Assembly (NCBI GenBank): GCA_018304425.1
Contig: JAGVWE010000005.1
Location: 124,001-188,000, forward strand
Direction: 5' to 3'
Source: Candidatus Iainarchaeum sp.
GTDB lineage: Archaea; Iainarchaeota; Iainarchaeia; Iainarchaeales; UBA10219
DNA: 64,000 nt
Positions within the stretch are counted from its first letter, which is position 1; every line of letters begins with the position of its first letter. Made by a program: the position numbers and the translations under genes. This document shows, in pieces, positions 45,273 to 53,800 of the stretch. Below the pieces are notes generated by a model that ran no database searches, was not told the origin of the DNA, and saw only the letters and a program-made list of their open reading frames with translations.

Positions 45273-45290
45273 ACCCGTTTCCGGTGCCAA

Positions 45291-46214
45291 TCAGATGCCT
45301 GTTTCCTTGACGGCTTTCCGGGTTTCCTCTGCTGACTTGCGGAGCAAGGCCAGCTCTTCGCTGGATAACTTTAATTCGGTGATTTTTTCAAGGCCTTTTT
45401 TGCCTAAAACGCAGGGAACCCCGACAAACACGCCGTGCAAACCGTATTCTCCTTCGAGGTAGGCCGAACAGGGGAGGGTTTTCTTTTTGTTTTTCACGAT
45501 GGCTTCCACCATTTCCGTGATGGCTGCCGCGGGAGCGAAAAAAGCCGAGCCCGTTTTTAGGTGAGCCACGATTTCGGCTCCGGCCTGCTGGGTGTGTTCA
45601 ATGATTTCAGCCAGCTTCCGCTTGGACAAGAGTTTTTCAACGGGTTTCCCTCCAACCCTTGTATGCCGGGTCAAGGGCACCATGTTGTCGCCGTGGCTGC
45701 CCAACACCGTCGAGTAAACGTGTTTGGCGGGAATGCCCAGCTCTTTGCCGATAAAGTAACTCATCCGGGAGGAGTCCAGCAATCCGGACATGCCGATGAG
45801 CCTCTGCCTTGGAAAGCCCAGCGCCTTTTTTGCCACCATGCACAGGACGTCCAAGGGGTTGGTCACCACGATGACGATGCAGTTCTTGGCAGCGGATTTT
45901 TTGATGTGCCTGCATACTTCTTCGACGATCCGCTTGTTGGTGTTCAGCAGGTCCAGCCTCGACATGCCGGGCTTCCTCGGCACACCGGCTGTAATGACGG
46001 CGATTTCCGCGCCGGCCATGCATCGGAAGTCATTGCAGCCGAGAACGGAGTGCTCGAAACCCAGCAGGGGCGAGGCCTCCATCAAGTCCAGGGCATGCCC
46101 TTGCGGCAGGCCCTCCACCAGGTCAACGAGAATGATGTCTCCCAGGTTCTTGAATGCCATCAGGAAGGCGGCCGTGGAACCGACCTTTCCCGCCCCAATA
46201 ATGGCTATCTTCAA
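45291..46214 (-). CDS. mdh: Malate dehydrogenase
   Basis: The protein has 307 residues. The dinucleotide fold starts KIAIIGAGKVGSTAAFLM. Asp (VDLVEG) favours NAD. The substrate loop AGVPRKPGMSR carries the arginines of malate rather than lactate dehydrogenases, and GSHGDNMVPL carries the catalytic His. It belongs to the LDH-like MDH group common in archaea. The start is a TTG with GAGGG just upstream. It lies 18 bases after a glycosyltransferase gene on the same strand and may be its operon partner. Confidence 0.92.
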   Translation of the reverse strand: MKIAIIGAGKVGSTAAFLMAFKNLGDIILVDLVEGLPQGHALDLMEASPLLGFEHSVLGCNDFRCMAGAEIAVITAGVPRKPGMSRLDLLNTNKRIVEEVCRHIKKSAAKNCIVIVVTNPLDVLCMVAKKALGFPRQRLIGMSGLLDSSRMSYFIGKELGIPAKHVYSTVLGSHGDNMVPLTRHTRVGGKPVEKLLSKRKLAEIIEHTQQAGAEIVAHLKTGSAFFAPAAAITEMVEAIVKNKKKTLPCSAYLEGEYGLHGVFVGVPCVLGKKGLEKITELKLSSEELALLRKSAEETRKAVKETGI

Positions 46215-46232
46215 GCAAAACCCTCAAGCAAT

Positions 46233-47432
46233 TCATTTACTGTGCCCTAATAGGGTTTTTAATTGTGAGAGGTGCCTGGACCGGGCGAGCACCGCGTAGT
46301 TGGCCACCAGCCTTCGCTTGATGTCGGCCAGGGTCTCCGGCAAGTCGAAGGCTGGCTTTCTCCGCTTTTCCTCTGCTTCGATGATTTCGTTTATTTTTTT
46401 GAGGATGGCCTTGTTGTCGGGCTGGATGTTGGCCGCGTCCAGGGCCTGCCGGTAAAAGTCGAGGTTGCGGAAGAAGAGCGAGAGGTTTTCCCTGGAGGCA
46501 TGCTCGTACAATTCGCCGAAGCCCAGGTTTTGGGCGAGCAGGCCGTTGAAATAGCGTTCGAAGAAGTCGGGTTTGGTGAAGACGTAGACGGGTTTCTTGA
46601 AGACCACGATTTCGTAGAGAATCGAGGTCCCCCCGTGGCATAGCACGGCCTGCGCGGACAGCAGGTCTTTGGCGAATCCTTTTTCGGAGAACACCTTGAA
46701 CTGCAGGTTGCGGTCCTTGCGTGCAACGTTTTTTCCGTAGACGATGAATTTCTTGTCCGGGAAGAGGGGCAGGAGTTTAAGCACGGGGTCAATCTGCTCA
46801 TCCGAGCCGTACACGAGCACGTGCTTTCCTTCGACAGGGGGGACAGCGGCCAGCAGGCTCTCGCGGACGATGGGGTGGAAGAAGTGGACGTTTTTCTCCC
46901 TGGGCTCGGGCTTGATGAGCGAGGGGATGATGAAGTACTTGGAGGCGATGAAGGCGTTGAGCACCGGTTTTTCCGTCAAATAGTATTCCACCATCTGGTT
47001 GAATTTTAGGTGGGGTTTCACGTAGTTCATGAGGTGCATGTTGGAAATCGTGATGACCGGGATGCGGAACAAGTGCCCGACGTAGAGGCCGTTGACGTCG
47101 AAGTCCGAGATGATGAGGTCGGGCTTGAAGTCGCGCACCAGCTGCACCATTTTCTGGAAGTTGGTGGCAGCAACCCTCGGCAGGAGGGGCAGGCTCTGGA
47201 AGAACGTGCGGGCCTTGAGGTATTGGCTGCCCTTGAAGACCAGTTCAAACCAGTGGAGTTTGGCCCCATTGCGGGCCATTTCCTCCCTGAACTCGCGGCC
47301 GAGGTATTCATACCCCGAACCGTAGCTGGCGATGAAGACCTGGTGGCGCTTGAAGAGGCTTCGGATGAGCACCGAGCTCCGGGTCGCGTGGCCGAGGCCG
47401 AGGCCGCAGACCGTGAAGAGGATGCGGGCCAT
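46233..47432 (-). CDS. GT-B glycosyltransferase (GT28-like)
   Basis: The protein has 399 residues. The N-terminal fold begins ARILFTVCGLGLGHATRS, the glycine-rich loop of MurG/UGT-like enzymes, and contains DLIISDFDVNGLY. The C-terminal donor domain has HVLVYGSDEQID and AVLCHGGTSILYEIVVFKKP, the usual UDP-sugar site. It is a cytoplasmic or membrane-associated transferase of unknown acceptor; surface glycan assembly is likely. It follows the regulator-like gene with one base between. Confidence 0.87.
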   Translation of the reverse strand: MARILFTVCGLGLGHATRSSVLIRSLFKRHQVFIASYGSGYEYLGREFREEMARNGAKLHWFELVFKGSQYLKARTFFQSLPLLPRVAATNFQKMVQLVRDFKPDLIISDFDVNGLYVGHLFRIPVITISNMHLMNYVKPHLKFNQMVEYYLTEKPVLNAFIASKYFIIPSLIKPEPREKNVHFFHPIVRESLLAAVPPVEGKHVLVYGSDEQIDPVLKLLPLFPDKKFIVYGKNVARKDRNLQFKVFSEKGFAKDLLSAQAVLCHGGTSILYEIVVFKKPVYVFTKPDFFERYFNGLLAQNLGFGELYEHASRENLSLFFRNLDFYRQALDAANIQPDNKAILKKINEIIEAEEKRRKPAFDLPETLADIKRRLVANYAVLARSRHLSQLKTLLGHSK

Positions 47433-47433
47433 T

Positions 47434-48258
47434 TCATTCCCCCAGCAGGCCGTTCAGCTTCGAAAAGGGGCCGATGAATTCCAGGCCGTTGACGTCCAGC
47501 AAGGCCTTGATCCCGGGAAAGTAGAAGCTGAGCCAGAGCTTCTTCCCCTCCCTTGCGTGGGTGGAAAGCAGGGACACGAGGCCCGGCATTTCCTTGAGTT
47601 CCACGAGGAGGTTGTTGGCCTTCGGCTTTGAGGCCGTGACGGTGGACAGTTGTTCCAGGAGCAGGGCGTCATCCGATTCAACGGTTATTTTTTCCGCGTT
47701 CAACTTGTTGGCGGCCTCGACCAGCAGGCCCAACGTCACCGGGTTGAGGTCCATCCGCCTGGAATCGTTGAAGTCAAAGGCCTTTAAGGCATTGATTTGC
47801 TCGGAAAACACTTTGGAGACCTTGCTGAGCTGCTCGACCTGGGTGAGGATGCGCTGGTTGATGCGGGCGAGTTCCGAGACCGTGAACTCCGTGGAGCCCT
47901 TGGCTGCCTTCAACAGGTCGGCATCCGTCTTCGAGCGCTCGATGAGGGCGTGCAGCAGTTCGACGATGGGGTTGATGCCCAGGTGCGGGTTCTTGGCGCG
48001 CACCAACTGGTTCAAGCGGATGAGGAGCTTGGACTTCATCTCGGAACTGATTTCCGTGGACGCCTTGTCGGTGATGAAGAGATTGCTGCCCTGCTTGGTG
48101 ACCAAGCCGAAGGCGCGGAGGTCTTTGAGGGTGCGGGACAAGGCTGCGCGCGCGGAGTTCAGCGTGGAATAGTTGGCCGCGATTTTGTTGAGCAGGGCAT
48201 GGTATTCCATGCCCTGGTTCTGCTTGATGATTAACAGGACGGCGTTGCGCGCAGTCAT
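47434..48258 (-). CDS. Helix-turn-helix protein of unknown role
   Basis: The protein has 274 residues. The first 70 form a winged helix (MEYHALLNKIAANYSTLNSA region). The middle (about 80-165) is helical and probably coiled, and the last 100 form an alpha/beta domain. It is not a known family. It is coupled to the glycosyltransferase gene downstream and may regulate or accompany it. The ribosomal protein eL42 gene lies 81 bases upstream on the same strand. Confidence 0.68.
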   Translation of the reverse strand: MTARNAVLLIIKQNQGMEYHALLNKIAANYSTLNSARAALSRTLKDLRAFGLVTKQGSNLFITDKASTEISSEMKSKLLIRLNQLVRAKNPHLGINPIVELLHALIERSKTDADLLKAAKGSTEFTVSELARINQRILTQVEQLSKVSKVFSEQINALKAFDFNDSRRMDLNPVTLGLLVEAANKLNAEKITVESDDALLLEQLSTVTASKPKANNLLVELKEMPGLVSLLSTHAREGKKLWLSFYFPGIKALLDVNGLEFIGPFSKLNGLLGE

Positions 48259-48339
48259 GTTAAGGCAGAAAGAGTTAACTGGTTAAAAAGGAGACGGACG
48301 GCTGTTAAGCGACCTGCCCTCTTCGAGGACGCGCGGCCT

Positions 48340-48624
48340 TTAGGCCGCTTGGAGTTCGACTTTCTTCATCCGCTTGGGGATGACGCGGTAGTGCTTGCGG
48401 CCGCACGCCGAGCATTCGGCGACGAAGGCCGGCTTCTTGGTTTGTTTTTTGACGATCGCCGTGAACTCGGCTTTTCCGCCATAGCCTTTCTTGTGCTTGC
48501 GGACGTTCTGCCGCACGCCCCAGGCCATGGCCCGCGCCGTGCCAGCCTTGAAGAGTTTGAGCTTGTGCGGGGTGTGCGCATTGCACTTGGGACAATAGTC
48601 CTTGACTTCCTTGGGAACGTTCAT
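48340..48624 (-). CDS. rpl44e: Ribosomal protein eL42 (L44e)
   Basis: The 94-residue protein sits in the large subunit near the E site. Two zinc pairs are present, CPKC (11-14) and CSAC (about 73-76), with the basic KHKKGYGGKAEF loop typical of the family. The start MNVPKEVKDYCPKC matches archaeal homologs, so an upstream extension was rejected. The usual neighbour S27e is not adjacent. Confidence 0.95.
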   Translation of the reverse strand: MNVPKEVKDYCPKCNAHTPHKLKLFKAGTARAMAWGVRQNVRKHKKGYGGKAEFTAIVKKQTKKPAFVAECSACGRKHYRVIPKRMKKVELQAA

Positions 48625-48831
48625 GCAAACCACGAAAAAGCCGCTAAAAACAGCTTCAATTGACTCCATTGTCCTGGCAAGGGTTTAAAACCGTTGCGGT
48701 AAAGCCGGCCAGGAAAACACGGGTTTTGCCCAAACCAACCAAAATAATAATTTTTCGTCAATAGACGTAATACATGCGCGGGCTTTCGATTACCGTCAAA
48801 CGGCCAAGCAGGCTTTTATTCTAGAGCGTCT

Positions 48832-49056
48832 ATGGTGCTGGAAGCAGAAGTCAAGCTCAAAAAGTGGGGGAGTTCCATTGGAATGGTCCTGCCGAAGAAG
48901 GCCGTGGAAAAGGAGGGGCTCAAGGAGGGCGAGACCGTACGGGTGATGATCTTCAAGAAGAGAAACCCGTGGATTGAAAGCTTCGGCACCATGAAATTCT
49001 CCAAATCAACCGAGGAAATACTCAAAGAAGTGGATGAAGAGGGATGGGATGAGTGA
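48832..49056 (+). CDS. AbrB/MazE-type antitoxin
   Basis: The protein has 74 residues. A swapped-hairpin AbrB domain (VKLKKWGSSIGMVLPKKAVEKEGLKEGETVRV) precedes an acidic tail (STEEILKEVDEEGWDE) that would bind the toxin. The stop overlaps the PIN-domain gene start. It should bind DNA as well and repress the pair. Confidence 0.88.
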   Translation: MVLEAEVKLKKWGSSIGMVLPKKAVEKEGLKEGETVRVMIFKKRNPWIESFGTMKFSKSTEEILKEVDEEGWDE

Positions 49057-49411
49057 AGGCCGGTATTTCTATGACACGAACGCCATTTGCGAGATACTCA
49101 AGGGAAACCCGGCCTATAAGGAGCGTTCGAAAGCCGGTGGTTCGACCACCCTTTTCAATCTCGCTGAATTGAATTATTCGTTAAAACGCCAGGGCAAGGA
49201 GCGAGCTGACGAACAAACAACGGACTATGCTTCCTGTCTCGTCGATGTCACGGTTGCCGATGTCTTAGAAGCCATGAGCCTCCGCGTCATGCGCCGCGCG
49301 TTTTCCGTCCCGGATGCCATCGGCTACGTGGTCGCCAAGCGGTTAGGCCTCAAGTTCCTCACCGGCGACAAGGAATTCCAGGGCATGGACAACGTGGAAT
49401 TCGTCAAGTGA
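49049..49411 (+). CDS. vapC: PIN-domain toxin (VapC-like)
   Basis: The 120-residue metal-dependent RNase has the acidic residues of PIN domains in order: YDTN near the start, LAEL at about 45, and a C-terminal pair (VPDAIGYVVAKRLGLKFLTGDKEF). The ATG at 49049 overlaps the antitoxin end and gives the usual PIN start, so the in-frame codons before it were left out. Confidence 0.9.
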   Translation: MSEGRYFYDTNAICEILKGNPAYKERSKAGGSTTLFNLAELNYSLKRQGKERADEQTTDYASCLVDVTVADVLEAMSLRVMRRAFSVPDAIGYVVAKRLGLKFLTGDKEFQGMDNVEFVK

Positions 49412-49444
49412 AGCCTTAAATACAAGTTGAGACACGGTTTTTTC

Positions 49445-49735
49445 ATGGCATACAAACTGCCTGGCAAACCCTGGGGCCACGCCCCCTGGAAGCAGCGCAA
49501 GAACCAGGGCATGGAAGGCCGGCGAGTACGCAAGTTGGAGGACAACGAAGCCCGCGCCGCCAGGGATTCGGCGGAAAGGCGGAGGGCCCAGCAGAGCCTC
49601 CTCCACGGGCTGTCGCCCGAGCATAAACGCGCGCTCCTCGCCGAATTGTTTGCGAACGGCCTCAAGCCCAGGGACCAGCGCAGGCCCCAAACCGAAATCG
49701 TGGCCGCCTATAAAGCAAGTCACGGGCTCCGCTAA
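49445..49735 (+). CDS. Small basic protein of unknown function
   Basis: The protein has 96 residues and is rich in Arg, Lys and Ala. A Trp-containing start (MAYKLPGKPWGHAPWKQRKN) is followed by a long charged helix and a helix-turn segment (LSPEHKRALLAELFANGLKP). There is no membrane segment. A TATA-like CCTTAAATAC lies about 30 bases before the ATG. It could bind nucleic acid; no family is recognised. Confidence 0.6.
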   Translation: MAYKLPGKPWGHAPWKQRKNQGMEGRRVRKLEDNEARAARDSAERRRAQQSLLHGLSPEHKRALLAELFANGLKPRDQRRPQTEIVAAYKASHGLR

Positions 49736-49777
49736 AGAAACCCTTAAATAGCCCTTTCGCCTAATGATTGCGGGGTA

Positions 49778-50572
49778 ATGGGTTTGATTGTCAGCCTGAT
49801 GGCCGGAGTTTTCGAGTTGGTGAAGCGGCCGACCGCGGTGTTGCCGGCCCTGGTGGCGGCCTTGTTCCAGACCGGGCTCTTCCTGCTGGCCTGGGAGCCC
49901 CTGTTCTCGTTGTTGTTCGAGTTGGGGCCCGGCGCAGGCATGCCGCGGGGCAGCCTCCTGGAATTGCCTTTCCTGTTGCTGGTTCGGTTCCCCAACGAAA
50001 TCTCGGTGGCCGTGCTGCTTGCCTTTTTCTCCCTGGCCGCAGGCAACTGGCTGGTGTTCTCCTACAGCTACCTGTTCCGGAAAGAAAAGCCCCTGGGAAC
50101 CCTGAAAGCCATGGCCGCTGCCTTGAAGGACTTCAAGCAAATCCTGGGCCTCACGGTTTTCCTGTTCGCGCTCGGCGTGGTGTTCCTGGCGTTCACCCTC
50201 GTCCTGGCCCTGGCCCTGAAACCGCTCGCCGAAATCGGCGCAATCCTGTTGCTGGCCTGGCTGGTGCTCGGCTACTACGCTTACCTCAAGCTGTCGTTCA
50301 CGCCCATCGCCATGCCCTTTGAAGGCGTGAAACTCAGGGAAGCCCTGAAGCGGAGCTGGCGCTTTACCCGCGGAAAAATCCCCGCCCTCCTCCTGCTCGG
50401 CATCGTGTTGTCGCTGGTTACCTCGCTTTTGTCCAACGCCGGCAGCCTGGCCTCCGACTTCGTCGAAGAAGAAACCGCCAGCTTCCTCGCCCTCGCCTTC
50501 TTCCTCGCCCTGGGAACCGCCTACGCCAACATTGTGCTCGTCAAGTACTGGCTGGTGGGGCGGGAAAAATAG
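49778..50572 (+). CDS. Polytopic membrane protein
   Basis: The protein has 264 residues and six predicted membrane helices. It has an N-terminal amphipathic segment and the loop EGVKLREALKRSWRFTRGKI, typical of the glycerophosphodiester-phosphodiesterase membrane-domain and DUF-type transport-related families. It has no catalytic motif. A TATA-like CCTTAAATAGCC is centred about 30 bases upstream. The 228 bases after it hold no supported gene. Confidence 0.72.
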   Translation: MGLIVSLMAGVFELVKRPTAVLPALVAALFQTGLFLLAWEPLFSLLFELGPGAGMPRGSLLELPFLLLVRFPNEISVAVLLAFFSLAAGNWLVFSYSYLFRKEKPLGTLKAMAAALKDFKQILGLTVFLFALGVVFLAFTLVLALALKPLAEIGAILLLAWLVLGYYAYLKLSFTPIAMPFEGVKLREALKRSWRFTRGKIPALLLLGIVLSLVTSLLSNAGSLASDFVEEETASFLALAFFLALGTAYANIVLVKYWLVGREK

Positions 50573-50800
50573 ATGCCTGAAAAACCGGTCCCACGCAGGA
50601 AAAGCGCCTGGAAACTCATCCGCCGAGCCACTTACAAAGGGCCAGCCACGGACTGCGTGAGGGAAGTGGACACAACCCTATAAGCGGCTCGCACCGTTTG
50701 CAAGCCCCTGTGCGCGGCTGAAAGGCCTTGGAAAAGGGTTTATTAATCCCTTCAGCGTTAATCCATTGAATTCTGTTTAGGCAAGGGGACTGGGTTGGAA

Positions 50801-53800
50801 ATGATTCGCATCGCGCGCCTCCGTTTGAAGAACTTCAAGAGCTTCCGCAAGGCCAACATCCCCTTTCACGAGGGCTTCACCTGCATTGCGGGCAGCAATG
50901 CCAGCGGCAAGTGCGTGGTGGGGGACACGAAAGTCTACCTGTCGGACGGCTCCGCCAAACGCATCGACGAGTTGGTTGAAGCGGCGCTCGCGAAGTCGCA
51001 GCAGCCAGAGAAAATGGAGGACGGGTGCTTCACCCTCGCCAACCCGGAAAACGTCGAGGTCGCATGCCTTAACACGTGCTCGCTGAAAATGGAGCCCATG
51101 CCCGTGCGCTCGTTCATCAAGCGCACGAGCCCCGCCACGCTCCTGAAACTCACGACGAAAAGCGGGCGCAGCGTCACGGCCACGGCCTACCACCCGGTCT
51201 ACTCGCTGCAGGACGGAAAGCTCAAGGCATTGCAGGCCGGCGAACTGAAGGCCGGCACGCGCATCGCGGTGCCGCGGCGCCTCGTCAAGGAAACGCCGGA
51301 CGGTTTTTTCCGGGAGCTGATTGAAGCGGTCGCCGAGGAAGACAACCTGTATGCGCCGAATTACGGAGAGTACCGCGAGATTGCGCGCAAGTGGCTGAAG
51401 GAAAACGGCCTGACGCAGAAAGCGGGGGCGGCGCGCACCGGCATCCCTTACCTGGCCTTGAAGTCGTTGCTGGACGGCCAGGCCATGAAGCTGGCATACT
51501 TGTTCAGGTTGCTGAAGGCCGCAGGCCACGAAGCAAAAGAAATAGCCTGCCTGGTTCCGATGGCAAAGGGCAAGACCGGCGCGAAGGAAGTGGTCATTCC
51601 CTGGCATAACTCCAAGAAATTCGCGCGGCTGCTGGGGTACTTGTTCGCGGAAGGCCGGAACTCGACGAACAACCAGGTGTGGTTCACCAACGGCACGCCA
51701 GAAATCGTGGAAGACTATGCGAGCCTGTGCCGGCAGACCCTGGGCATCGAACCATTCGTGAAAAAATACAAGCCGAACGCCTGGGACGCCATCCTGTTCT
51801 CGAACCCCGCCAGCCTGTTCCTGGACAAGTTCGGGTTATGCAGGGGCAAACGCACGAAGCACAAGCGGTTGAACGAATTTTTCATCAGGCACGCGTCGCC
51901 TGAAGAGCTGGCGGAGTTCCTGAACGGCTTGTATTGCGGCGACGGTTACGTGACTGGCAACACCGTTGAGCTGACCAGCGCGAGCCGGGAGCTGGCTTTA
52001 AGCGTGCAACGCCTCCTGCTGATGCTGGACATTCCGGGGCGCCTCAAGCAGCGCACCAAGCATGCGACCAACACGGGCCGGAGCGGCATCTATTGGAGTG
52101 TGAGCGTATTCGGCCAGGAAAACCTCCGGAAATTCAACGAGAAAATCCGGCTCGTGCACGAGGCGAAGCGACGAACGCTGGAAAGCGCGGTTGCCGAGCC
52201 GCGACGGATCCATTCCAATGTGGACCTCATTCCGGGGTTGCAAGGCGTTATCCGAGAAACCTGCCAGGTGCTGGGTTCGCACCCCATGCGCAAAACCGAC
52301 CGCTATCCGAAGCTCCAAGCCTATGCGAGGAACCTGTGCGAGGTCAGCCGGCACGGCCTGCAGGAGGTCATCGAAAGGGAGTTCGCTCCCTTGGCGGTCG
52401 CGTCCCCGGAGAAGCTGGCCGGCCTCCGGCTGCTGGCGGAATCGGATGTTCTGTGGGACGAAATCGTGTCCATTGAAGCCTTGGAATCGGCGGAAGAATG
52501 GGTGTACGACCTGTGCATCGACGAGCACCACAACTTCGTGGCCGACAATGTGTTCGTGCACAACAGCAACATCCTGGACTCCATCCTGTTCGCCTTGGGC
52601 GCCACGAGCCTCAAGATGCTGCGGGCCTCGCGGTTGACCGACCTGGTGAACCATGACGCGGACGAGGACTATGCGAAGGCCGAGCTGGTGCTGAATGAGA
52701 ACGGCCAGGAAATCGAGGTCAAGCGGCTGATTGACAAGAAGGGGCGCGGCGCGGTCAAGCTGAACGGGAAGAAGAAGAGCCTGGATGAGGTCACGGCCTA
52801 CCTCGAGGAGCTGGGCCTACGGGCCAGCGGCCACAACATCGTTGTCCAGGGAGACATAACCAAAATCATCGAGATGAACCCCAAGGAGCGGCGACAAATC
52901 ATTGACCGGGTCGCGGGCCTCCAGGAGTTCGAGGAAAAAAAGGAGGAAGCGCTCAAGAAGCTGGAGAAGGTCGAGCAGAAGGTGCGCGAGGTCGGCATCG
53001 TCTTGAAGGAACGCGAGCTGTACCTGGGGGAACTGGAAAAAGAGCGGGCGCTGGCCCTGAAGTTCGAGCAACTCAACACCGAGTTGAAGCAGTCGAAGGC
53101 CACGATTTTGGCGCTGGAGATAAAGAAGGTCAAGGCCGAGTTGGCGAGCGCGGAAAAAAAGCGGGAGAGCCTGCAGAAGCAGATTGACCGCCTGGCCAGG
53201 GAAAAAGAGGGGTTGGCCGAGGAGGGCCGCAAGGCAGGGGAAAAATTGGAGGAACTGACCCGGAAACTCTTGGAGGCCAGCCAGAAGACCTATTCCGGCA
53301 TCGGCCGCGAAATCGAGGAAAAAAAGGCGGAAGCCCGCGTCCTCCGCGAGCGACTGGCGGGTTTGAACCAGCGCCTGCAACAGGATTCCCTGGCCCTCCA
53401 GCAACGGGTGGACCAGGCCAAGAACCTGGCCAAGACCGCGGGCGAGCGGGAGCGGGAACTGCACACCGCGCGGGACAAGCTTCAGGGACTCAGCGAGTCG
53501 CTCAAGCAATTGCAGGGCCTGATTGAAGCCAAGTCCAAGACGGTTTCCGCCAAGAGCGGGGCGTTGAAGGCCAAGGAAGGCCAGATCGAGGGGTTGAAGG
53601 CGAGGGCCTTGGAGCACAAGGAGGCCTTGATGGGCACGCACGGCGAAATCGCGTGGGCCGAGAACCTCCTGGCCTCGCGGGAGCACTCCATTGAGGCCGT
53701 GGAAAAGGAGAACGCGGCGTTGCACAAGAAGCTGGAGGAGAAGGGCGAGCTGTTGAAGCGGCTCCGGGAACTCGAGAAACGCAAGGACCACGAGCAGGCC

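Noticed and set aside
50573-50662. A 29-codon frame directly after the membrane-protein stop
   Set aside because: It is short and basic with no ribosome site or motif; the following bases up to the SMC promoter hold no other gene.
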